A DNA stretch of 64,000 nt, from contig NC_088681.1 of the NCBI RefSeq assembly GCF_950023065.1, forward strand, positions 62,840,836 to 62,904,835, read 5' to 3'. Shown here piece by piece: positions 25,501 through 34,007 of this stretch (position 1 is its first letter; the number at the start of each line of letters is the position of its first letter). A program made the translations under genes and the position numbers. The stretch is from Planococcus citri (lineage: Eukaryota; Arthropoda; Insecta; Hemiptera; Pseudococcidae). The notes beneath the pieces are model-generated. The model did no database searches. It was given only the letters and a program-made list of their open reading frames with translations, and was not told the origin of the DNA.

Positions 25501-28500
25501 GAAAAAAATCTCAATAAAAAATCATCCACGTACGTATAAATAGGTACAATAATAATATCACTAAAATATATTTTAAAAAACGTTGAACACTCGCGTCACT
25601 TATTCTAACCCAGACTAGATAAAATAATTATTGCAATTTGTAGCTCTATGGTCGAAGCACCAAAACACTGTTTTCACGGCACGTTCTCTCTCCTACGTAT
25701 TCTCGAGTTGTTTAAGTTTTAAAAAAAAAGAAATTATAAAAATAACGCGCGCGTTTTTGCCACAACTCGCTAGAGATTTCGCACTACTGAAACTATCATC
25801 GTTCTGTTTAATGAATGTTTATAAAGTTCCTTCATTTTTTTTCTCTTTTTTTTTTACGTCACTCGAATATCTTTCACGTTTGGACACGAGTGAAAATAGA
25901 CGATTATTCGACAGATCGCGTGAAAATGTGCTCGGTGAGGTAATTAGGTGATATTTTTTACGATGACGGTAAATATTTTAGGTAATTTACCGCGAACTTG
26001 TGACGTCATCGATTTTAAATATTTTCTGATGATATTTCCGGAATTTTTAGTTTTTTCAAAGTCAATTTTCAACACCATCATTCAACTTGATGTTCACTCT
26101 TTTTTTTTTCAAAAAACAATTCGGAGAAATCCGAGGAATCCTGAAGATTGATGAAAATTTTCAAAAAAAAATTCGATGAAAAATTTTGCAAAAGAAATAC
26201 CCCAAATTGAACGAACTTGAATTTTAAAATACTCTCGATTCGATCTAATTTCGATTAAATAATAATTTATGGCTATTTTTGAACCACCCACATCTGTTTA
26301 TTTTTCTCAAATGTGTCCATTACCCCTTCCCCTCCCCTCCTGATGCCAAAATCGACGCATAACTCTACCTATCCTCCCTCCTCTCCCCCCTTTCATTCCT
26401 GCTCCTCTCCCAAAAAAACTTTCCATTTATGCATCGCTCTCGCCCATATTAACCCATATACGACCTCGAATTCAAAACAACACAAAATAAAACAACAAAC
26501 CATGCAAAATAATTGAATTTCAAGTGCCATACCGAACCGACCTCAATCATTGGCATACCGCCACGTCAACCAGGTCTGGAAATAGATCCACCAACAAACA
26601 CCGCCATCGTTAATGAACGCTTTTCACACTCTGCTTTCGACAAGCATCCGTAAATCTCGGAAGCTTCTGGTTCGTTTTTTTTGATTCAATCATTTTTGAC
26701 AGAATAATTTACGAGCGGATCGAGAACTTCGTTAATTTTGCCCTCACAATAGAATCGAAACTATTGATGAAGGGTTGAGAGATGATTTCGTGATGAATAA
26801 TTTCGCAAAATCTAATCAGTACATACATAGTTCGTTTGAGGGGATAAAATTCCAACATCGAGTTAACATCTGAACTTGGAAAATGTTCGCGATGTGAAGT
26901 ATGAAGAGACACACCTTCGTGATTAAAAATAATGTCTAGAGTGGGCGTCGTCATTTCGAGAAATTCGCTGACAAATTTATATCGCGAATTTTTTTTCCTT
27001 TTAGTGTCGAGATAGGCAACTTCTTTAACACCGGATGATTTCTTCAACAATGACTTCGAATTCAGAAATTTTTCGATTATATTTTTTCTTCAACGTAATA
27101 TTTATCAAAATTTAAAACCATCTAATAAAACACTCTTTGCAAATTGTTGAAATAATTTCTTTCTTTCGATATGGCTCAGACACGTGTCTCTGTCTCTTGT
27201 TTTTATCTACAAATTATTAAAAATTTCAAATTGATACTTACGTCGAAATAATTTTGTATTTCTTCGTTTTTCTCTAATAACTCTTGAGCGTCGGGTTCGT
27301 ATTTCACATATTGGGCGTGTTCGTCGAAATATCGTTCCTGGAAAAATAATAATAATGAATAAGTTGAAATAAATCGAAGCCATTTTTAAAGCTACTCGTA
27401 TTTTCACTGGATGGACAATCTTTCACTATTTTTAAAAGGAGGAATGCGATTTAAAAAAGAGTGAATTTTTTTCAGAGGTACTCGAATTTTGAAAGTCATG
27501 TGAACGAGTTAACTTTTTCATTCTCGCATTTACCCCCTCTCCCTCCCTCCCTCCCTCCCTCCCTCCCTCCCAATAAAATTTAAGATCTTACAATAGTAAA
27601 GTAAGTAGATATTTTGGAATTTTTTCGACGAAAAATTGAATTCTTGGAACGAACGTATTAAAGAACCCTCAGAACCAAAATTTCAGCAAACCGAATAAAT
27701 TTTTGAATTTTTGGCGGTTTTTTGAACATTTAAATTTTTATTATTTTACTCAACAAAATTCATTTTTGACCTGACACTGACCCATTAAAATCAAATTTTA
27801 GAATTTTCAGGCAAATGACAATTTTTAATACTTCGGCCTTCATCAAAATTTAAGCTATTTGAAAATTTCCATTTTGAATGTGCACAATGTTTTTGAAAGA
27901 ATTCAAAATTTGTTCGTCTTGCAGAACCCCTGGAACCTCTTTCGGGGTTAAAATTGAATTTTATATGTTAAAATAGAACATATGTACTTCACGCGATATT
28001 TTTTTTAAATTCAAAATTTGCTCCCTTATTCCCAGAGGCTCTTTGTTGAGTTTTGAGTTAACACGTCAGAAAACATACCATATCAGCTGTATTCTTCAAA
28101 AATTCTAAATCCCCCCTCCCTCCAGTGCTCTTTGTAGATACTTGATTCAGAATACAGGGCTCGTATACGATTTTTTCCAAAAAAAAAAGGTAACTTTAGT
28201 AATCAAAAAAGATCAAAAATGTAATTAAAAAGTAACCAAAAAAGTTACTACAAGACGAAAGCAAAATATTTCAATGTAGAAAAAAATCGCAAATAAGCCA
28301 GAACATTTCATAAAAAAATGTTGAAAATGATTTTTGGCAATAATAAACAAAAAAAAATTACACTTGACTAGCTACCTACTTTTTCCCAACTTTTGTCAGA
28401 AAACTAAGACAACCTATTTCGCAACTTTTTGGTAAATTAGGTAGAACTTTATTTTTTTTTTTTAGTGAACTTTCGGGAAAATAAAATTTAAAGCAATTTC

Positions 28501-31472
28501 TGGTAAAAAAATACACTATTTTGACAATTTCAGCAAAAGACAGATTTTTTTGACAATTTTTTACAAAAAGAAGTGGGGCTTTAAAGTAATTTTGGAATTT
28601 TTGGCAAAAAAACGACATTTAGCATTAGCACAAAAGTGGAACTTTTCAAAATTTTTTTAGCAACATAGACTATTTGGCCATTTTTGGGATTTTCAGGGGG
28701 AAAAAGCAAAATTTCCTAGCAATTTGGTAGAAAACTAATATTTTTGTCAATTTTTGACAAAGGATAATTTTACTGACAAAAGTGATAATTTTAGAGTTTT
28801 CGTCAAAAAAGTTGGACTTTCATAATTTTTTGGAAAAAAGTTTTCATTAAAAAAATTTTCTATGACAGAACAGCGAAACTTGGCAATTTTTGCAACAGAA
28901 CGAGACTTTTGAACAATGTTTAGAAAAACAGTCAAGTACCTATTTGAAGTTTTTTCCAAGGAAATTACAATTTTTAACAATTATTTTTGGCAAGAAACAA
29001 CGGAAACAACGCTTTTGATAATTATGAACGAATCTTCCCCCTTCCCCTGTGGCTTCTCATCAGCTTAGAATCAAAATTACATACATCAAAACTGAATCTT
29101 ACAGAACAAAAAATTGATACTTTAACAACTCACAAGAAATTTTTTTCAAAAATCAAGATTTTGTTGTCTCCTTTTTACAAGAGCATTTCTCAGTTTTCAG
29201 TCAAAATATCATCAAAACTGAATTCTAAATACATGTCAAAAAAGAGTACATTTTTATTCCTCGTACAGTTTTTTTGGAAAATTTTAAGCTTTGACCTGCT
29301 CTCCTCGGGATCCTTCTGAATTTTTAGTTGGGAAGATACAAAAAATGGATTTTGCACCCTTTTAAAAACCTCTACACACTCGTTTTCAGAATTCTGACGA
29401 GCTAAAAATGTCTGTAGACTATACTAAGCAGCGTCCTTCGAAGAAAAATCCAGAATAACTTAATTTACTTTTCCGACTACTCGCACAAACATGAGCTCAG
29501 AGTTGAATTTAAAAAAAAATTTGCAACTACATTTAGAAAATCCAAACAGTCCACAGCAGACATTTAAACCCATAAAATGTCAAATTGAAATTCTCACAAA
29601 TCTTTCAAGCACTAAAAATAGAGTTTTGGGTACAAATTTGGAAAAAAAAATCAAATTTTAGTCGAGGGCAGTTTAAACTTACTCAATTGAAATTGTTTTC
29701 ACATTTTAGTGGGTATTTTTTTTTTGAAAGAAGCACAGAAAATGTTGAATGAAATCACTTATTGAAAAAAAGGCTGCAAAACGATGCCACAGCAAATTTT
29801 TCATCACTATTTCAATCAAAAAACTGCATATTTCCACTACTCAATAGAATATTTTAAAAAATCAACATTTACATTTTTTGAAACTTCAAAATGAATATTT
29901 ATGGGGCCCTAAATGTAGTGATTAGATTGTAATTTCTATTGAGAATCATCTAATGAGGCTCTTAACCGAACTTAATCTGATTATGAGTTCATGTACAAGT
30001 ACATAAAACATTCTATGATAGCAAAAGTTGGTCACTCAGTCAATAAATCTTGGAATCAATAATTCTGTAAAGAGGATTAATTGTTCTCATCACCTCATTC
30101 TAAAATTTCGACTGGCTTCGAAATGCCACTACAGCTGCTGGGGGGGGGGGGGGGGACACACATATTTCGATGATAGCTAATTTGTCATTTGATCACTAAA
30201 AAAAATTGTAACAATATTTTTGCTTTAAATTTTGCCCATAAAGATGAACCATTACGAAGACTTGGAATCCAAGATCGTCAGTAAAACTTGAATGACGATT
30301 TCTGAAGATCATTTGAGTATTCAAAATACCGGAATTCAAAAGGCTACGTGTAGTTCACAAGTCCACACTCACCAATCGTAAAAGCGTTCGTCCGATTGTT
30401 TTGGGCTCCTTTAGAAAATATTTCACACCGGCTATCATAACCCTGAAACATGACCAGATTCGAAATTACTGCCTGTTTTTCAAAAATCTACAACTTAAGC
30501 AGCTTATGAGTCTCGCAAATTGCATACGTATCCAATAAAAGGGGCATATGCAACATTCGATATGAACTGAAAACTCATTCCAGGCATAAATTTATACGCG
30601 ATTGCGATGCAATTTGCACTATTAAAAAGGCTTGCATTGAACCTTCTCAGTAATTGGAACTCTTACCCATTATGGAATGTAGATATTTTAGACAAATTGT
30701 TAAATATCGTATCTTTGTTATCCATCACCGATCTAGGCGCAGGTCGTAGTTCTTCTTCCAAAGGTGTCAAATACGATTCGACCACTCGCGATATATCTTT
30801 ACCGAATTCTTCCTCCGTTTCGATTAATTCTCCGATACATACTCTGCAAAAGAATACGATAACCAACATCATTACTTTACACTGTTGTCTCACCATTATT
30901 CAATCTGAAGCTAATTACTGCGTAATCGTATAATAAAACGAACATCTCCACATTACAATGAAATTAATTACGCTGGTAATTTCAAGTGCACAAGTGACTT
31001 GCATACATGAACCAAAAAAAAAAAACAAAAAACAACCATAGTGTTTATTTTTTTAACACCGTCCCACGTACGATGATAAATTTATGATTTATTCTCCGCA
31101 ATTACCAATGCCATTCGAGTAATCTGCTCGTTGCTGTGGCAAATAATTACACGATCAAAACGTTTGTAATCTCTTTGATGTGCGAATTCGTAATATTTCG
31201 AATATTATATTAACACTGGTTCAACGCTTGTTCCATTGTACGATGCCAAAGCGTGTAAATTTTTCACAAATGTCCTATTCTAAATAATGTAAAATACTAG
31301 TTAATGAGCATCGTATGATACTAACTCTCTGTTAAATTTGGCTTCTTGTTTTTTAGACCGGAGGTGTAGAGCTGAATCGGGAGTATGAGTCCGACTGGAT
31401 GGCACTTTCTTCAGGTAATCCATAGGTACCAATCCGCTTCTAGTAGTGTCATCTGTGATTTGCACCAGTAAC
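7428..31472 (-). CDS. Unc-89: UNC-89/obscurin orthologue, 22 exons, both ends outside the visible model
   Basis: This is the giant muscle protein of the sarcomeric M-line. In worms and flies it organises thick filaments and signals through Rho GTPases by its DH-PH module. Reading right to left, the exons encode the SH3 second half, DH domain, PH domain, Pro/Glu linker, eight I-set Ig domains and the start of a linker. The exons are 31326-31472, 30667-30843, 30373-30442, 27242-27337, 25358-25450, 18753-18917, 18089-18229, 17830-17992, 14349-14663, 14106-14264, 13205-13441, 12982-13123, 10147-10331, 9952-10070, 9615-9874, 9354-9532, 8887-9280, 8522-8806, 8270-8445, 8084-8189, 7809-7990 and 7428-7511. 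All junctions are GT-AG and all phases agree. The order SH3-DH-PH-Ig matches C. elegans UNC-89, whereas vertebrate obscurin places these domains near its C terminus. Neither the start codon nor the C terminus was identified. Confidence 0.93.
7809..7990 (-). CDS. Unc-89: Unc-89 exon: second half of Ig domain 8
   Basis: It encodes FKDGEELYSDSRIKIS, then EDGGEYEVRATNEMG (F strand, cysteine replaced by Val) and KSLVTVL. Donor GTAAGA, one base carried to the next exon. Confidence 0.93.
8084..8189 (-). CDS. Unc-89: Unc-89 exon: first half of Ig domain 8
   Basis: It encodes FPKFKKELSDVDVKEGETLK, then QCAGVPEPEVK and TG of the split core Trp. Acceptor TTGTATTCCAG, donor GTACGT. Confidence 0.93.
8270..8445 (-). 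CDS. Unc-89: Unc-89 exon: second half of Ig domain 7
   Basis: It encodes FHDEAEITSKKKEYTIVEEG, then MSGIYKCRAENEVGFKE and the closing strand AKLSVC. The usual D before the S/A-G-x-Y of the F strand is replaced (KMSGIY). Acceptor ACGATCAG, donor GTCAGT. Confidence 0.92.
8522..8806 (-). CDS. Unc-89: Unc-89 exon: second half of Ig domain 6 and first half of Ig domain 7
   Basis: It encodes KFNGKEIKHDGK, REDAGMYSCEISNQWGSNE (D-x-G-x-Y-x-C), then LPRFDKDLEDRKVKEGD of the next domain, ending at ATVK plus a split Trp codon. Phase 2 in and out. Confidence 0.95.
8887..9280 (-). CDS. Unc-89: Unc-89 exon: Ig domain 5 and first half of Ig domain 6
   Basis: This is the largest Ig exon. Domain 5 is complete: PPKINKKLEDF, IVQWYKDGM, MDDAGLYSVVASNEF. 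Domain 6 starts PPQFVSTITKELETLEGDYV and stops at PLPAVK plus TG of the split Trp codon. Donor GTAAGA. Confidence 0.95.
9354..9532 (-). CDS. Unc-89: Unc-89 exon: second half of Ig domain 4
   Basis: It encodes FREGEEIVSGGRFKV, then LEDTGEYNIVAKNSAG (F strand, cysteine replaced by Ile) and VNLTVK. The donor is GTACCA, weaker than its neighbours, but the phase is correct. Confidence 0.92.
9615..9874 (-). CDS. Unc-89: Unc-89 exon: end of Ig domain 3 and start of Ig domain 4
   Basis: It starts DEEDSLALVFQNVKPEDAGL with YTCVAST (F strand) and runs through a Lys-rich linker to GDPLPQIRW, where the core Trp codon is split by the intron (TG|G). Phase 0 in, 2 out, donor GTAAGT. Confidence 0.93.
9952..10070 (-). 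CDS. Unc-89: Unc-89 exon: Ig domain 3, shortened first half
   Basis: It encodes EKDIFAGLQ..GGTPKFMWLKNGKPFSPEERFKV. Only about 20 residues precede the core tryptophan, against about 35-40 in the other Ig domains here, so strands A and B are mostly missing. Splice phases agree on both sides. Confidence 0.85.
10147..10331 (-). CDS. Unc-89: Unc-89 exon: Ig domain 2, second half
   Basis: It encodes YKGDQLITADN through RPEDAGEYKCVASNKYSDE (D-x-G-x-Y-x-C motif) and TVT. Acceptor TTTCATTTCAG, donor GTAATT. Its phase joins directly to the exon at 12982-13123, so the linker-like copy at 10.5 kb is skipped. Confidence 0.92.
10504..10660 (-). pseudogene. Decayed duplicate of the Unc-89 linker exon
   Basis: On the minus strand this reads DVEFDMSPEIKLDLNSIEEL, matching VELDISPDIEQGLDPIEKRL of the exon at 14349-14663. 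A preceding FQFQS aligns with LKLQS. The nucleotide sequences also align, for example CTGCGCCAGGAGC against CTGTGCGCCAGGCGC and GACTTTGGA in both. The frame is intact over about 40 codons but ends in TGA at 10504-10506. No good donor or acceptor is visible. The flanking true exons splice to each other in phase without it, so it is most likely a fragment of a tandem duplication; a regulated alternative exon is less likely. Confidence 0.72.
10880..11470. repeat. Diverged relative of the 1-1172 foldback repeat
   Basis: At 10950-11010 the sequence resembles the left arm of the first repeat (GATTGTAAACGGTTTCAAG, then TTGAGCAGTTTTAGAG). At 11290-11450 it resembles the right arm (AAATATGCTGTAAGCTTC, then GGAAAATAGGATACAC). 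The two halves are inverted with respect to each other, as in the first copy. It is older and shorter, with no clear flanking duplication. Confidence 0.6.
11690..12600. repeat. Tandem duplication, period ~455-480 bp
   Basis: TTATGTTATGAT at about 11708 recurs at 12188, ACGAAAAAATTTTACCA at about 11927 recurs near 12380, and GTCTTCTATTT at 12097 recurs at 12552. The copies are diverged and non-coding. Confidence 0.7.
12982..13123 (-). CDS. Unc-89: Unc-89 exon: Ig domain 2, first half
   Basis: It encodes SPVFLVQLKDAELLESTHAR and NGNPIPEIQ, the A to C strands. The last two bases join the next exon to give Phe at the core position normally held by Trp. The next coding exon is 2.65 kb away. Confidence 0.88.
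13205..13441 (-). CDS. Unc-89: Unc-89 exon: Ig domain 1
   Basis: It carries the I-set hallmarks: FECEVEG (B strand cysteine), MTWLKDNRPL (core tryptophan) and ETDSGTYTARAENDIG (the D-x-G-x-Y motif of the F strand). The F-strand cysteine is replaced by Ala, so the usual disulfide is absent, as in many muscle Ig domains. Confidence 0.93.
13442..14105 (-). other. Unc-89 intron (664 bp), no other feature seen
   Basis: The donor and acceptor fit phase 1 between the acidic-linker exon and the Ig1 exon. Nothing recognisable lies inside. Confidence 0.6.
14106..14264 (-). CDS. Unc-89: Unc-89 exon: acidic linker and start of Ig domain 1
   Basis: An acidic stretch (VEEPEEECEEVIEF) is followed by a basic segment and RPLFHSTI, the A strand of the first Ig domain. 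The acceptor follows a T-rich tract and the donor is GTGAGT. The phases match both neighbours. Confidence 0.85.
14349..14663 (-). CDS. Unc-89: Unc-89 exon: Pro/Glu-rich interdomain linker
   Basis: The 105-codon linker between the PH and Ig regions has a VELDISPDIEQGLDPIEKRL block followed by a Pro/Glu-rich stretch containing PEPVPEPEPEPE. It is predicted to be disordered. A diverged copy of the first block lies in the intron at 10504-10660. Acceptor GATTCCAG, donor GTATGT. Confidence 0.88.
14664..17829 (-). other. Unc-89 intron (3.2 kb) with pyrimidine-rich and G/C runs
   Basis: No exon is needed between the PH and linker exons because their phases match. It holds a (CCCT)n tract at about 15520-15557, a G run near 16721-16733 and several long T or A runs. 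No transposon ends were recognised. Confidence 0.6.
17830..17992 (-). CDS. Unc-89: Unc-89 exon: PH domain, second half
   Basis: It ends with PDWLREIQEHAKDP, the closing PH helix with its invariant tryptophan. The acceptor is CTGCGTTAG and the donor GTGAGT, leaving one base for the next exon. Confidence 0.9.
18089..18229 (-). CDS. Unc-89: Unc-89 exon: PH domain, first half
   Basis: It encodes the first PH strands, including ERYCFLFKARFLICKV, the typical alternating strand with an FLF core. The 47 complete codons start at NWF and end at IIK. Acceptor CTTTTCAG, donor GTGAGA. Confidence 0.9.
18230..18752 (-). other. Unc-89 intron (523 bp) between the DH and PH exons
   Basis: It is phase 0. No repeat or gene is recognised inside. 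Confidence 0.6.
18753..18917 (-). CDS. Unc-89: Unc-89 exon: end of DH domain and DH-PH junction
   Basis: It begins ELIKYS and ends KLGRLIRH, matching the helix that leads from the DH to the PH domain (GKLGRIIRH in worm UNC-89). Phase 0 on both sides, acceptor TGTTTCGCAG, donor GTAAGT. Confidence 0.92.
22000..22040. repeat. (CTAC)n microsatellite
   Basis: Consecutive CTAC units are interrupted by one CTAG near the start. Confidence 0.9.
23245..23790. repeat. Tandem array, four units of ~143 bp
   Basis: GCAGAGGC occurs at 23253, 23399, 23539 and 23682. Each is followed by a GAGG(T)GTGG stretch, TATTCGTGTTCGGGG and a TCATATGAAAACGACACC-like block. Two more diverged partial units with ATTCGTATTCAGCG words lie at about 22590-22830. 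Confidence 0.88.
25358..25450 (-). CDS. Unc-89: Unc-89 exon: DH signature helix
   Basis: It contains LSDHLKLPIQRINDYTLLLQ, the most conserved DH block (LxxPxQRhxxYxLLL), which contacts the GTPase. Phase 0 on both sides, acceptor TTGTTTTAG, donor GTATTT. It joins directly to ELIKYS in the next exon, completing the LLLQEL motif. Confidence 0.95.
25451..27241 (-). other. Unc-89 intron (1.8 kb) with an unexplained 113-codon open frame
   Basis: The minus-strand open frame at 26709-27050 has mixed, non-repetitive composition, including EFLEMTTPTLDIIFNHEGVS. No family was recognised. It has no role in the DH domain, since the flanking exons join perfectly in phase. It could be a nested gene remnant or chance. 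Confidence 0.3.
27242..27337 (-). CDS. Unc-89: Unc-89 exon: DH domain, third part
   Basis: It encodes ERYFDEHAQYVKYEPDAQEL and ends NYFD, an amphipathic DH helix. It has 32 complete codons, phase 0 on both sides, acceptor TTTTTCCAG and donor GTAAGT. Confidence 0.9.
27338..30372 (-). other. Unc-89 intron (3.0 kb)
   Basis: It contains a (CCCT)n tract at about 27538-27570, AT-rich degenerate repeats with GACAATTTTT/GGCAAAAA words at 28.2-29.0 kb and a 16-G run near 30138-30153. No gene is recognised. Confidence 0.55.
30373..30442 (-). CDS. Unc-89: Unc-89 exon: DH domain, second part
   Basis: This 70-base exon encodes VMIAGVKYFLKEPKTIGRTL, corresponding to the VMLKGLNYY..GQTF segment of worm UNC-89. 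Acceptor TGTTTCAG; donor GTGAGT after a complete codon. Confidence 0.9.
30667..30843 (-). CDS. Unc-89: Unc-89 exon: start of RhoGEF (DH) domain
   Basis: It contains GELIETEEEFGKDI, the first conserved DH helix (ExxY/F-hhxxL type), then a run to STFHN that matches the second conserved block before the VMIAG segment of the next exon. The DH domain is the guanine-nucleotide exchange module for Rho-family GTPases. Phase is 2 in and 2 out, donor GTAAGA. Confidence 0.9.
30844..31325 (-). other. Unc-89 intron (482 bp)
   Basis: It lies between the SH3-tail and first DH exons; phases match. Nothing else is seen. Confidence 0.6.
31326..31472 (-). CDS. Unc-89: Unc-89 exon: second half of SH3 domain and linker
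   Basis: After the acceptor TTTCTTCAG the exon reads LLVQITDD..RSGLVPMDYLKKV, the last strands of an SH3 domain (GLVPxxYL motif). A Ser/Lys-rich linker follows. The first base completes a codon begun upstream; a TG left by the previous exon would give the conserved SH3 tryptophan. The donor is GTTAGT. The exon with the first half of the SH3 domain was not found. Confidence 0.88.
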
Positions 31473-32928
31473 CTGAAGAAATCAAAAACAATCACTTAAT
31501 TAGACATTGATAAACATAACAATATGATTCAAAATTGAACAAAAGAAGTTATAGGTAGGTGAAAGTTACACGAGAATAAAAATAGAAGAAGAAAGTTTTA
31601 GCGGTAGTTTATCAAATGAGTTGGCGTCAGTTGTAATTTTTTTATGGTGTTATTGTCATAGGCAATTAGGAATGTAAATTGCGCGTGCGATAATTGGCGA
31701 TTTGATTTTTATGGTTGCAAACTTGTCAAGGGGTTGTAAAGTAGAACTGTTGAAGTTTGTGATTGAGATAATAAAACTTTTAAAATATTGGCGTGAATTC
31801 AATTATAATTTCAGGTGTGAATAGGTAGGTAACATGCGTCAGAATAAAATAAACAAACGTGGCTTTAATTTCTTTAATGACACATTGATGAGAGAATTTT
31901 CCACTGGTAATGAGCGAATTCGCATTATTAGAGGAGTTAGTACATGATACTCGTATATTATTAGTAAGTAGGTACACGATAATCTGTATTCTAACTTGAG
32001 GTTAGGTAATGGTTTGCATAATCTACATCAATAGGCTGCTTTTACTGATACGTATTAGCACATGGAACATTCGCAAGATTGCACATCACACATAAAATAA
32101 TTTAAAAACCAAACGTGACTTCTTTTACATCTCATGCAGATTGTTGCAAACCAGTTCAGACTGATAAAGCGATGAATAACCAGCGAATCCGGTTACAAAA
32201 CTTGTTTGACAGGTTTTACAACCTATCTAACCACTCAATCTGTTCAAAAAACCGGCTAAACGGGTTTTACAATCCACACCACCAGTCAATCAGTTTTGAA
32301 AAACCAAGCAGGTATTGGTAACAAATGTTGCACGATGAGGTGTTAGCGCCACTTAAGTGAGGTTTTTGGATCACTTTAGAAAAAAATGATTACGCTCATC
32401 AAGTTGAGGGCCCAAGAAAATTTATAATTATCAATTGTACAGAGTTTGTTCTGCAGTCATGAGGCAAATGCTTGGGAAAAACAGCTTACACAATACAGCG
32501 CAGTTGAATTTTAGAGTGTTAGCAGAATCAAAAGGCTGAAACTGGTTCGAGTGTCTATAGAGGTCAACACTGAGGAGCTCAGGGTCTCTAAACAACCCGG
32601 CTAGCTCCAAGGTACTTGTGTAGATGTCACTAGTAAGCAAGTGGGAAACTACTAGTGGTAGTGGAAGCTCAAAAATAAATTTCCAATGGAGGCAACACAA
32701 ACATACAGGATGTTAGCCCCCCGCACAACAATTGTCAATGTCGACATTTACATCAACTATGTTTTTTCCAACATAATGATGGAAAAGTGATCAATCAATT
32801 ATTCAGTAGGAATCTTCTGTCCGTACAAAAGCCAGGTAAATGAAAATTTTAGAAATTTTCTCATTATTTCTGATACCTCAACATGCCATTTCAACATGTA
32901 GATGTAAAATTTAATGTTCAAAATTTAC
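31473..32928. other. Upstream intron of Unc-89, no gene identified
   Basis: The exon for the first half of the SH3 domain should lie upstream of 31472, but no matching exon was found here. A short array with AAACCAGTT/AAACCGG words at 32130-32320 resembles the one at 25.0-25.2 kb. A minus-strand frame at 32431-32700 is unrecognised. Confidence 0.45.
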
Positions 32929-33551
32929 CAGGCTTGTTAACCGGTTTTTAACCATTAACCATAACCGCAAATTAACCGGTAAATTAACCAAAAAAAAAAT
33001 TAACCGTAACCAAAAAACCTTTTTTTTGTGAAATATCACTAACCATAACCGTAACCTTAACCGTTTTCTGAGATCAAAATAAACCGTAACCATAACCTTA
33101 ACCAAAAAATGTTTAGAAAAAAACCGGTTACAAAATTTTAAGATTCATTTCTTTTTATCTGAGTTTTTTTTAAATGTGATATGTAGTGATTTGAAATTTT
33201 AATCAAAAAAATGATCAAAACATTAAAAATATTACCAGTTTTCCAATTTTTTAAACTTCAAAATTTCAAACTCCGAAAGAATTTTTGGAAATTTTCAAAT
33301 TTTCAACTGTAATTTTAACCATTAACCGAAATTTTAAGCTCAACTGGAAAAATTACCACCAAAAACTGTAACCTTAACCTTAACCATTAACCGAAAAAAA
33401 TGGTCATCAATAACCGTAACCTGAACCTTAACCGTAACTTTAAAAAATGAATAACCTTAACCGTAACCTTTAACCAAAATTTTGAATTTCTTGTTTAATT
33501 TTTAACCGTAACCTTAACCGGAAACATTTTTTTTTTCAGTTAACAAGCCTG
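32929..33551. mobile_element. hAT-type miniature element filled with TTAACC/GTAACC-like repeats
   Basis: The ends are CAGGCTTGTTAAC and its exact reverse complement. They are flanked by the identical 8 bases AAATTTAC (32921-32928 and 33552-33559). The 623-bp interior is dominated by short near-repeats of TTAACC, GTAACC and CATTAACC on the plus strand, with an AT-rich middle. There is no coding capacity. Confidence 0.88.
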
Positions 33552-34007
33552 AAATTTACATCTACAACTATGTCAACTAATTTTTCAGAATTGAAATTTC
33601 TGTCTTAGTGTTTAAAAGTTTAGTAAACATTCAAAAATATGATCTTATTGATCTTGTTCAATGAGGAAAACAAATTTTTTGGGAATTGATGAAATTATTC
33701 ACTTTTCCACAGTTTGGAGTTGTAGATGATATGATGTTGATATTGTATCGACAAGTCGACATGAAAATGGATTAGTTTAGTACTCTTAGATGAAGTATTG
33801 CACCATCATTGATATAAAGAATTTCTGTTCAACTTTTTGATTATTCACACTTTTTGTCTGTACTTCTTTGGAAGTGGACTTCGCATTGATGCTGTTTTCA
33901 GCACCAGCAATAGCCACATCAGAGGAAATCATTTTTGGGGAAAAAAATAAAAATTTTTAAACTCAAAAGAAATTTTATAACTTTACGAAGCAGGAGGTAG
34001 GGTTGGC

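Noticed and set aside
32929..33551. Possible internal telomere sequence
   Set aside because: The TTAACC/GTAACC-like repeats differ from insect TTAGG and lie inside a TIR-bounded element with a target duplication.
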